DNA from: Deinococcus fonticola | Lineage (GTDB): Bacteria > Deinococcota > Deinococci > Deinococcales > Deinococcaceae | DNA: 12,054 nt | Direction: 5' to 3' | Assembly (NCBI RefSeq): GCF_004634215.1 | Contig: NZ_SMMH01000055.1 | Span: 1-12,054 of the forward strand | Part shown: one piece after another, positions 6,080 through 11,927 of the stretch | Layout of the letters: the number at the start of each line of letters is the position of its first letter | Numbering within the stretch: the first letter of the stretch is position 1 | Notes under the pieces: generated by a model | Seen by the model: only the letters and a program-made list of their open reading frames with translations | The model's database searches: none | What the model was told of the DNA's origin: nothing | Program-made: the position numbers and the translations under genes

Positions 6080-6145
6080 ATTGCGATTGGGGCATCTTTC
6101 CGACTTCTCTCTGAACATCCGTTGGCGCGGGTGTTCAACTTTTTT
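6080..6145 (+). ncRNA. candidate small RNA near the origin
   Basis: A possible promoter and a terminator with a T-run bracket about 66 nt that carry no reading frame. It is transcribed opposite to the rep-like gene and could pair with a long rep leader, as counter-transcribed RNAs that set plasmid copy number do. That requires the rep mRNA to start beyond 6145, more than 590 nt upstream of its start codon, which is not shown. Confidence 0.3.
6112..6145 (+). terminator. intrinsic terminator
   Basis: TGAACATCCG (6112-6121) and CGGGTGTTCA (6128-6137) form a 10-bp stem with one G-U pair and a 6-nt loop, followed by AC and six T (6140-6145). Confidence 0.6.
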
Positions 6146-6157
6146 ATTGCTTCCTAC

Positions 6158-6179
6158 GCAAAATCCGCCTGGATTTTGC
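6158..6179. repeat. perfect hairpin
   Basis: GCAAAATCC and GGATTTTGC are exact 9-bp complements around the loop GCCT. It follows the terminator by 12 bp. No T-run follows on either strand, so its role is unclear; a protein site in the origin is possible. Confidence 0.45.
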
Positions 6180-6333
6180 CTTCCTCCTATCCTTCCAGCA
6201 TAAGCGCGCGAGGGTGCGCATGCCAAGAGAAGCGCTGTGACAGCCCGCAACGAATAGCTGTCAAGCCTGAGAAATGCCGTCCCATACGAACAATCCTCCT
6301 AGACGCGAACTTCCCTTCCGCTGAAGGAAGCTG

Positions 6334-6765
6334 TCACGAAGCCTTGGGCTTGAGCTTCACTTCCACTTCCATGTCAAGCACCTCCGCGATGCGGCGAATG
6401 GTTTCCATGCTGTGGTCGTGGTAGCTGCTGCTCAGCCAGCGCGAGACCAGAGGAGGCTTGACCCCTAACGCGCGCGCTATAGCGGCCCCGGTCATCCCCC
6501 GGGCCAGCATGGCCCGCCGAAGCTCCCGGCTGACCGGGTCGGGGGCTTCCTGAGCCGGTATCAGGGCCGGGTCGAACTGCATTTCCGTCAGACCCTGCTG
6601 AGCCGCTTTTTCCTTGAGAACGTCCAGGGCGGCCACGACGCCCATCGAGAAGGCCACTTCACCCGTTGCCGGGTCGGTGAGGGCGGGCACCTGATGAACG
6701 GTCAGGAGGTGGCCCTCTTTGACTTTGAAGGTTTCAGTAATCAAGCTTTGCTGCTGGGTCATCAT
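6334..6765 (-). CDS. XRE-family antitoxin
   Basis: A 143-residue protein with a C-terminal helix-turn-helix at about 80-132 (ELRRAMLARGMTGAAIARAL, then GVKPPLVSRWLSSS) ending in a short basic tail. The N-terminal 75 residues (VKEGHLLTVHQVPALTDPAT, then a helical stretch) have no DNA-binding motif and may be the part that holds the toxin. It begins 11 nt after the toxin stop with an AAAGGATG ribosome site and a double ATG. The toxin-first order and an XRE antitoxin are typical of HigBA-like type II modules. It would neutralise the toxin and repress the shared promoter. Confidence 0.7.
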   Translation of the reverse strand: MMTQQQSLITETFKVKEGHLLTVHQVPALTDPATGEVAFSMGVVAALDVLKEKAAQQGLTEMQFDPALIPAQEAPDPVSRELRRAMLARGMTGAAIARALGVKPPLVSRWLSSSYHDHSMETIRRIAEVLDMEVEVKLKPKAS

Positions 6766-6776
6766 TGAACATCCTT

Positions 6777-7094
6777 TCAGTTCGCCATGACGGTGATGAC
6801 GATGTAGTATCCGCCCTGGTTCCAGCCCACCTTGGCGCGAACGGTGACGGTTTCCAGATGGCGGTCGAAGTTGATGCCTGGTGCCCGTCCGGGGGCATTG
6901 TCAGGAAGGTCTTTACTCACTTCGTCGTAGAAGCTGATGGCATCGAGCACATCTTCCTGATGAAGCCCGTCCAGACTCAATTCCTGAGCAGCGTGGCGAC
7001 TGAAGGCGAGTGTCCCCACATCGATGGCATGCCAGATGGCTTCGATTTCCCAGGTGTGCACCTCGTCTGTACTGAAATCGAATCCCTCCAGCAT
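6777..7094 (-). CDS. DUF4258-like toxin of a type II toxin-antitoxin pair
   Basis: A 105-residue protein. The pattern FSRHAAQELSLDGLHQEDVL (31-50), with its conserved S-R-H near a helix, followed by strands VTVRAKV and YYIVITVM at the C-terminus, matches small DUF4258-type proteins. These resemble RelE-fold and BrnT-like toxins and are usually paired with an HTH antitoxin. Such toxins are mostly mRNA-cleaving, but catalysis here is not shown. The first 25 residues are an acidic extension. The next gene downstream encodes an XRE protein. A -10 box TAATAT 6 nt before the ATG, and the absence of a Shine-Dalgarno, suggest a leaderless mRNA from its own promoter, although the gene is only 21 nt past the stop of the upstream nuclease. 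Confidence 0.65.
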   Translation of the reverse strand: MLEGFDFSTDEVHTWEIEAIWHAIDVGTLAFSRHAAQELSLDGLHQEDVLDAISFYDEVSKDLPDNAPGRAPGINFDRHLETVTVRAKVGWNQGGYYIVITVMAN

Positions 7095-7100
7095 GCTGGA

Positions 7101-7129
7101 ATATTAACTTATGGGTTAATCAACCGCAA
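7101..7129 (-). promoter_or_regulatory. toxin-antitoxin promoter and dyad
   Basis: On the minus strand TTGCGG (7124-7129) and TAATAT (7101-7106) are 17 bp apart, and the -10 ends 6 nt before the toxin ATG. A dyad ATTAAC-N6-GTTAAT (7103-7120) overlaps the -10 and the nuclease stop codon and is a good candidate for the antitoxin operator. Confidence 0.5.
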
Positions 7130-8759
7130 GTGTGTCTTCTTCGCTGACTTCTTGAATGCCAGCCAGTGCCTCCTGATCACGCTCGCGGAGCTTGATTCGC
7201 GTCAGCTTGCCTCTGAGCACCTCCAGGGTGTACTCGCCCTCGCCGAAGAGGGAACCGTCAATGGTTTCCGGAAGGTCAACCACCAGGACATGATGCTCAG
7301 GGTCGTAGGTCACCTCTACCTTGGCTTTGGCGTGCCGTTCTTTGACGGCTTCCAGCTTCTTCTTCCCGGCATTGATGAACGCCCTCCGGCGACGGCCACT
7401 GTCCTGCAGTTCGACGATTTCCCCGGTGGCAGGGAGGCTCACATCGTATTTGCTGTTCAGGTAACCGGCCATGTTGTTTCTGGGGGCAACTTCCCCATGA
7501 GTCAGCAGGACTTTTCCTGGACTGTAGCGGGCAATCATACCCAGCATGCCGCCACGGTCGGCATGCGCCGAGAGGTAGAAGCGTTCCACCCGCGAGTACG
7601 CCGATACAGCTTCCAGGCCACCCCGACCGTTCGGCAGCATCACTTCACCACCCTGCTGCAGCTCCAGCAGGCGGCGGCCCGGCGACTCGGCATCCTGATA
7701 ACCCACCACGAAGAGGGCATTGTCACTTTGGGGCAACCAGGCCCTGGCGTAGAGGGGACTGGCTCCGGCGTGCAGCATGCCGCTCGAGGCCACCACAATG
7801 CCGGGTCGGTCGGAAGCAATGACCTGCTCGCGCTCACGGCGGTCTCTGACCAGCTTCACCGCCTCGTTGAGGAACACGGGTTGCCCACTGGCCTTGCGGC
7901 GGTTCTGCAAGGCCGGTGGGAGCAGCGGAAGCATCTCTTCGTAGGCCTCGGTCATCTGGCGGGTCAGGCCATCCAGGTAGAGCGGAGCCTTTGGAAGGAG
8001 ACCGCTCGCCATGCTGGTGGTCAAAATCTGGGTGATTTCCTGGGCACGGCCCAGGGCGAATGAGGGAATCAATACCCTTCCGCCACCCTTGAGCGTCTCG
8101 CCGATGGCCTGTACGAAGGTACGTACCTGCTCTTTACGGGAAGGCAGCAAGGTGTCGCCGTAGGTGCTTTCCGAAACCACCGCATCAACTGGAGTGACCT
8201 GTGCGGGCAACCAGGCAGCAGTGACCACCGGCGTCTCGACGTTGCTGACATCCCCGGTGTGGAAAACGGTCTTTCCGCCGCTTTCAATCAGGACGCTGGC
8301 TGCCCCTAAGAGGTGGCCGCTGGGATAGAGAGTGAAAGCGAAGCCATGGTCGGTAATGCGCTGGAAATAGGGGATAGGGCGCAAGCGCTCGAGGGTGCGC
8401 TTCATTTCAGTCGGACTAAACATCGGGTAACCCTGCTCAGTGCTGACCTTAAGCGTATCAGCGAGAACCAGAGCTGCGATACGAGCAGTTGCTTCAGTGC
8501 AGTAAATGTTGAGCTTGGGGAACCGGCGAATGACGACAGGTAACCCAGCCACATGGTCAAGGTGCGCATGGGTCAGCACCATGGCGCTGGGCGGATAGTC
8601 GGTCAGGAGTTCCAGTTTGGGAAGAGCCGCTTCACCCACGTGACCTGGGCGTAAGCCTGCGTCTATCAGGAGGTTGCCCTCCCGAAGCAAGTAAAGGTAG
8701 GAACTGGCTCCTACCTCATCCGTACCGCCTAGCCCAATGAACGCGAACGACATACGCAT
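7116..8759 (-). CDS. beta-CASP metallo-beta-lactamase ribonuclease
   Basis: A 547-residue protein with all marks of the CPSF73-like MBL/beta-CASP family: HAHLDH (64-69) binds two zinc ions, then GHLLGA (148-153), HTGD (167-170), SESTYGD (196-202) opening the beta-CASP domain, ASSGML (324-329), SAHAD (397-401) and THGE (420-423). All metal ligands seem present, so it should be active. Members are RNA endo- or 5' exonucleases; DNA-acting relatives exist. The last 100 residues are a charged, non-catalytic extension. Bacterial chromosomes usually carry RNase J; this copy is smaller in context and plasmid-borne. The start at 8759 or 8753 has no clear Shine-Dalgarno. An intrinsic terminator just upstream separates it from the next operon, and the toxin-antitoxin pair follows closely. 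It shares a region with a possible giant RNA, but a link is speculative. Confidence 0.85.
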   Translation of the reverse strand: MRMSFAFIGLGGTDEVGASSYLYLLREGNLLIDAGLRPGHVGEAALPKLELLTDYPPSAMVLTHAHLDHVAGLPVVIRRFPKLNIYCTEATARIAALVLADTLKVSTEQGYPMFSPTEMKRTLERLRPIPYFQRITDHGFAFTLYPSGHLLGAASVLIESGGKTVFHTGDVSNVETPVVTAAWLPAQVTPVDAVVSESTYGDTLLPSRKEQVRTFVQAIGETLKGGGRVLIPSFALGRAQEITQILTTSMASGLLPKAPLYLDGLTRQMTEAYEEMLPLLPPALQNRRKASGQPVFLNEAVKLVRDRREREQVIASDRPGIVVASSGMLHAGASPLYARAWLPQSDNALFVVGYQDAESPGRRLLELQQGGEVMLPNGRGGLEAVSAYSRVERFYLSAHADRGGMLGMIARYSPGKVLLTHGEVAPRNNMAGYLNSKYDVSLPATGEIVELQDSGRRRRAFINAGKKKLEAVKERHAKAKVEVTYDPEHHVLVVDLPETIDGSLFGEGEYTLEVLRGKLTRIKLRERDQEALAGIQEVSEEDTLAVD

Positions 8760-8768
8760 ATCAGTATC

Positions 8769-8803
8769 AAAAAATAAGGGCCGCCACCCTCTTAGATGGC
8801 GGC
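8769..8803 (-). terminator. intrinsic terminator of the 8819-9905 operon
   Basis: In minus-strand sense, GCCGCCATC and GGTGGCGGC form a 9-bp stem with one G-U pair and a 6-nt loop, followed by CCTTATTTTTT. It lies 15 bp past the stop at 8819. Confidence 0.8.
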
Positions 8804-8818
8804 TGGTGACGAGTGGTT

Positions 8819-9205
8819 TTAAGGGAGGATCTCAGGCATCACATGCAGATTTTGAGTTTCGTCATTTGCATGGGTCTGACTAGTAGTTTTCCCTTCCGAC
8901 TTGTCGCTCTCTATCGACTTACTACTGGACTTTTTGGGCTTGTCGTTAGCAGGTGCATCAGGCACAAACGGCCTTGTCCCGATACGCCAGATACCCATCA
9001 TTTTGTTGCCGACGGGCAATTGCTCGGCGAACGCCAGATGTGCAGCAGCCTGAAGGCTGTAATCGGCCATTGCAGGCCAAATATCTCCCAATTTTTGCTT
9101 CAAGTCCTGCACATTACTCGCCACAATTTCTTGAGTTTTTCTTCCGACCTGTACCCTAAAAACAATCATTTCAGACATACCATTGTGCTTAGATTTTTTC
9201 ATCAT
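8819..9205 (-). CDS. hypothetical protein, second gene of a two-gene operon
   Basis: From the ATG at 9205 the product is 128 residues. I do not recognise it. Residues 1-85 look folded (MIVFRVQVGRKTQEIVASNV, then a Trp-containing helix IWPAMADYSL and QLPVGNKMMGIWRIG). From about 88 it is a hydrophilic Ser/Lys/Glu/Thr-rich tail, probably disordered. GGAGAAG 6 nt before the start is a good ribosome site, and the start overlaps the end of the upstream gene by 17 nt, so the two are coupled. A frame extending to 9256 lacks that site. An intrinsic terminator follows. Confidence 0.65.
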   Translation of the reverse strand: MMKKSKHNGMSEMIVFRVQVGRKTQEIVASNVQDLKQKLGDIWPAMADYSLQAAAHLAFAEQLPVGNKMMGIWRIGTRPFVPDAPANDKPKKSSSKSIESDKSEGKTTSQTHANDETQNLHVMPEILP

Positions 9206-9905
9206 TAATATCTTCTCCAGTAAGTTCGCGAAGCGAGGCGGTTCTCGGCTTACCAAACCTCACATAAGGCATGGTTGGCCACATGGGTGCTGGCTCGTCG
9301 GGATGAGTCGCGCGCCAAACCCGCGTCGAGTGTTGAGCAAAGGCAAAAACATCGTTCCGGATGCCCGAAAACCCGGGGTAATGAGTCAGATGCTCAGCTA
9401 ACGCCAAAACCTGCTTACGAGCAGTATCAGCAGGTAGTTGGTAAGGCCGTTGGCCGGGCGTGGGTTGTCCCCCACGGCCAGTAATTAGGCGATTGATACG
9501 CTGGCGGTAGTGGGTTCTGGCCTGCTCGCTAAGACGCCACGTGATAGCTCCCAATTCGGTTTGCGCCAGCTGATAATTACGCCAAATTAGCGGCCAGTCA
9601 GGGTCAATTGCCAGTTGCCACTGCTCACGATCGTCCGGCGGTTGATTGGCCAAAAGGACGATTGCAATCTTGCCGCCGTCAGGTGGCAGCACCACCATCT
9701 GCAGTGCTGGCAGACCCACCTGCCTAAGGGCCGTACGGGTGCCATGGTCGGCTCCCAAACTGGGGTAACGAGCAACTTGCTTGCTCGCTATCTCCTCCGC
9801 CTTAGCAATAGGCGCAGTGATGGTGGTGGCGTATGGCGACGCGCGAGCTAGGTGTGCAACCGCGCGTAAACCACTCGTGACTGTCGTGTGGTAGATAATT
9901 TGCAC
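9189..9905 (-). CDS. hypothetical protein, first gene of a two-gene operon
   Basis: A 238-residue protein from a GTG at 9905; the frame is open further upstream, so the start is uncertain. I do not recognise it. It is basic and Trp-rich, with a likely strand pair at about 68-88 (LQMVVLPPDGGKIAIVLLAN) and helices at about 110-145 (IWRNYQLAQTELGAITWRLS, then ARTHYRQRINRLI). No transmembrane segment or catalytic motif is visible. It is coupled to the next gene by a 17-nt overlap. A TATAAG just before the start could be a -10. It is transcribed away from the palindrome cluster and the candidate giant RNA, which suggests a shared control region. Confidence 0.65.
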   Translation of the reverse strand: MQIIYHTTVTSGLRAVAHLARASPYATTITAPIAKAEEIASKQVARYPSLGADHGTRTALRQVGLPALQMVVLPPDGGKIAIVLLANQPPDDREQWQLAIDPDWPLIWRNYQLAQTELGAITWRLSEQARTHYRQRINRLITGRGGQPTPGQRPYQLPADTARKQVLALAEHLTHYPGFSGIRNDVFAFAQHSTRVWRATHPDEPAPMWPTMPYVRFGKPRTASLRELTGEDINDEKI

Positions 9906-9957
9906 ATACTTATAGATGATTGCGCGAGGGTGTGATTTGCAACTCTACTGTCTCCAA

Positions 9958-9975
9958 TACCCCCAATTGGGGGTA
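9958..9975. repeat. perfect 18-bp palindrome
   Basis: TACCCCCAATTGGGGGTA is fully self-complementary. It lies 52 bp upstream of the 9905 start and about 125 bp before the rightward promoter. No T-run follows, so an operator is more likely than a terminator. Confidence 0.6.
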
Positions 9976-9991
9976 AAACCTATTTCGACTC

Positions 9992-10059
9992 TTGAAGTAT
10001 TTGACTTCAAAAATCACCGGTATCCGAGGGTGATTTGTCAAGCCCTTCCTTGAAGTATT
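9992..10059. promoter_or_regulatory. overlapping hairpins and direct repeats upstream of the candidate giant RNA
   Basis: TTGAAGT (9992-9998) pairs with ACTTCAA (10004-10010). A second structure pairs TTGAC (10001-10005) with GTCAA (10037-10041) and AAATCACC (10011-10018) with GGTGATTT (10029-10036). The two share 10001-10010 and cannot form together. TTGAAGTATT is repeated at 9992-10001 and 10050-10059, and a variant of the GGTGATTTG half-site occurs at 9926-9939. On the minus strand this could be a leader for the 9905 operon; as DNA it may bind a regulator. Confidence 0.45.
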
Positions 10060-10099
10060 AAGAATAAATAAACGTGCAAGGGAAACTGGAAAATGCCCT

Positions 10100-10128
10100 T
10101 TTAGAGATGTAATTTCAATAGATATAAT
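10100..10128 (+). promoter_or_regulatory. promoter of the candidate giant RNA
   Basis: A consensus -10 TATAAT (10123-10128) lies 17 bp from TTTAGA (10100-10105) in an A/T-rich stretch. Transcription would start near 10135, at the foot of a hairpin (TGTTCC, 10132-10137, with GGAACA, 10144-10149). No coding region with a ribosome site follows. Confidence 0.55.
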
Positions 10129-11111
10129 GAATGTTCCTATTTCGGAACAGCCCTTGAGTAGCCTGAGTCTATGGTGCTGTCCTCGCAGACAACCATGGGC
10201 ATGGCTCGCCACCATGACCAAACCGACGTAGCTGCGTGCTGGGGAAACCTCGCTGGCGCGGCTGCAACAGGGGCTGGAGGGTGCAACTCCCTTCTTCTAC
10301 CTAATCCTGTTTGGAGAAGGTTGGGCGACACGGAAACGGGACACGGGGCGACTCGTGCAACCCTGCCATTTCGGAAAAGTAGCTGGGGCGGCTCGGAAGG
10401 GTCGAACCAGGTCCCCACTGGTGGGCGTCAGCATGGCCGTGAGGTCATGAGCAGCAACGGCGTGATGTTGGGTGATGACCGACACGCAAAGGGTGCTGTG
10501 GCACTTGAGGGCGCAAGCTCGCAAGGTCGGCGGATAGCTCAAGCCAGTAACGGCAGTCAGTACGGTTGCTGTGGGGTGGTTGGCTTTATTAAGGGGAAAG
10601 TCAATGGTGTTAGTGGTCAGAACCGGATGGACACATTCGGGCCGTCGAGAGACGTGGACAACATGCAAGCAGGTAAACCGCGAGTTCGGAACATTTGCGC
10701 GGCTAAAGGTTCAGGAAAAGGGAACTGGACTGACTGTACAGCGAAGTTTGCATGGATGCTGACCGGGCTACATCACTGCGAATGCAGCCAGAAGATTTGG
10801 ATAACGTGGGAGGTTGCTTGCTATACATCAGGGCCGCTTTTTCAGGGTCGGCGGCAAGCAGCGGGAGCGGCAGTTACTAGGTTCAAACAGGTCGAGCGGA
10901 AGCTGTTCCATAAGCCCTGTGTACTGGCTGAAAAGTCAGGCCGAAAACTGCCATCGGTTGAAGGTCGTTCCGTAGGTTCGACTGGGTTTCATCTGCGAGG
11001 ATTACGGCATGCAACGCCGAGCACCAAGGCACGCTGGGTTGGCCCCCAAAATGTCAGCATTTTCTGCAGGTTGGCTCCTGTAAAAAATGTGGTCAAAAAT
11101 GCAGCGATTTG

Positions 11112-11145
11112 GGTGACCAGCGTCAGGTCATCACGTCGTTTTTTT
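11112..11145 (+). terminator. possible internal or alternative terminator
   Basis: GGTGACC (11112-11118) pairs with GGTCATC (11126-11132), with one G-U pair and a 7-nt loop. Six bases later there are seven T (11139-11145), and a second T-run lies at 11152-11157. If used, it would end the structured RNA after about 1010 nt. The gap between stem and T-run is longer than ideal. Confidence 0.35.
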
Positions 11146-11413
11146 GCAGTATTTTTTCTACCGCCAGACTCCCCCGCAACCAGTCAGCAGGGGCCTTATA
11201 AGCTAGGTCACTGGTGGGCGTTCCGCCCTGTCATTTGCGGCATGAATTCGGGGTGGACTAGGCCGTCACTTCTGCGCGGCTGTCGACGTATGTGCGTGGC
11301 AGGCTTTTGCCTCCATGTGCGGAAAATTGACTCGCTTGTCAGGTCACACCTGATAGAGCACAGCGAGGCGTGTGCATTGCCCATATCGTGAGTGGGATTT
11401 CGGTGCATGTCTG

Positions 11414-11472
11414 GTGCGGGTCGCCTTCAGTAAGCGACTGTCAGCCTTATTCAAACTGAAGTGTAGCCGCAC
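11414..11472 (+). ncRNA. enclosed H-type pseudoknot in the candidate giant RNA
   Basis: GTGCGG (11414-11419) pairs with CCGCAC (11467-11472). Inside it, GTCGC (11420-11424) pairs with GCGAC (11434-11438), and the hairpin loop CTTCAGT (11425-11431) pairs with ACTGAAG (11455-11461). All three helices are perfect, 18 pairs in 59 nt, and have classic pseudoknot order. Confidence 0.55.
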
Positions 11473-11512
11473 TTAAAATCTGGTTACAGGAGGGAGGGTT
11501 CCCGGCCTGGCA

Positions 11513-11540
11513 GTCCCCAAAGCGAGAGCTTTTTGGGGAC
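11513..11540 (+). terminator. GNRA-capped hairpin, possible 3' end of the RNA
   Basis: GTCCCC-AAAGC pairs with GCTTT-TT-GGGGAC around a GAGA tetraloop, with a 2-nt bulge. No T-run follows (CTTGTGTCTTT), so it may be a structural domain rather than a terminator. Confidence 0.4.
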
Positions 11541-11927
11541 TTGTGTCTTTGGGGGCAAGGCCATTCGCCGATGACCCGATGAACCGGCCAAAGGGGGCGC
11601 GACTCCTTCGAAGCCAGTACAGACGGGACGCGCTCAAACCCCGAAAGTTCCCTTCTGGCTTCCTCTGCCTGGAAGGTGCATCTATCTCTCTAATTGAAGA
11701 CCGCAGGTCTTCGCCAATATCGCTTCTGCGCAACTGTATGGCGTTTCCCTCGCTGCATTGCGCTTGAAGGAACACCAAAGCCAGACCCATCTTTGGCCAG
11801 CACCTCAGCTAGCGAGTTTGAATCGCAATAGGTAATAGAGGAAATGTGCCCAGTCCGCGCCCAGGCTCTCTCAGAAGAGTCATTCATTAAGCGTTCGGGA
11901 CTTACCCACGCACCCTAGAAATTACAG
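11541..11927. other. 387 bp without a recognised gene
   Basis: Frames of 105 and 65 residues on the minus strand and 74 on the plus strand overlap here without ribosome sites or family likeness. There is further pairing potential, for example GAAGACC-GCA-GGTCTTC (11696-11712), so the structured RNA could extend here or these may be remains of older insertions. Confidence 0.4.

Larger units (their letters stand above)
5555..6333. other. non-coding region, candidate replication origin
   Basis: No convincing gene in 779 bp. Two long frames cross it (minus 6033-5551, plus 5694-6203), but third positions in the minus frame are about half A/T, unlike neighbouring genes, and neither product resembles a protein family. 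The region is richer in A/T than the genes and holds an inverted repeat (5581-5660), the 10-bp palindrome CAAATATTTG (5604-5613), tandem 11-bp repeats (5934-5955), a promoter and terminator pair (6045-6145) and a perfect hairpin (6158-6179). Repeats and A/T tracts beside a rep-like gene fit an origin. I saw no exact DnaA box. Confidence 0.45.
10135..11540 (+). ncRNA. candidate giant structured non-coding RNA
   Basis: From a consensus promoter the sequence turns from A/T-rich to a dense series of complementary segments. Examples: AGCTGCG (10230-10236) with CGCGGCT (10257-10263), enclosing a GGG-GAAA-CCT hairpin; GGTTG (10319-10323) with CAACC (10358-10362), stacked on CACG/CGTG; GCGTG (10460-10464) with CACGC (10483-10487); GTGC-TGTG-GCAC (10493-10504); a long-range CAGCAAC (10452-10458) with GTTGCTG (10565-10571); TTGGCTTT with AAAGTCAA (10580-10604); the GNRA hairpin CGTC-GAGA-GACG (10643-10654); AAAATG-TCAG-CATTTT (11048-11063); TCAGGT-CAC-ACCTGA (11339-11353); and a pseudoknot (11414-11472). 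A frame open from 10171 to 11391 exists, but its product is rich in Cys, Trp and Gly, matches nothing I know, lacks a ribosome site and has modest third-position G/C. The 3' end is uncertain: 11145 or 11540. Confidence 0.5.

Noticed and set aside
5694..6203. 169-codon plus-strand frame in the origin-like region
   Set aside because: No ribosome site, odd composition, and it contains a promoter and terminator-like hairpin.
6765..8063. 432-codon plus-strand frame
   Set aside because: It is antisense to the nuclease and toxin genes, whose conserved motifs are clear on the minus strand.
10955..11000. tRNA-like T-loop (GGTTCGACT)
   Set aside because: The flanking bases do not form a 5-bp T stem, and no acceptor or anticodon arm fits.
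10171..11391. 406-codon open frame on the plus strand
   Set aside because: No ribosome site, product rich in Cys, Trp and Gly without a family likeness, modest third-position G/C, and many self-complementary segments. Its length without a stop is unexplained, so it is kept as the main alternative to a non-coding RNA.
10135..11541. Group II intron
   Set aside because: I looked for the domain V pattern (GAGC, GAAA loop, closing GGTTC-like strand) on both strands and for a reverse transcriptase frame, and found neither.
11473..11790. 105-codon minus-strand frame
   Set aside because: No ribosome site or family likeness; it overlaps the GNRA-capped hairpin and competes with equally open frames on the other strand.
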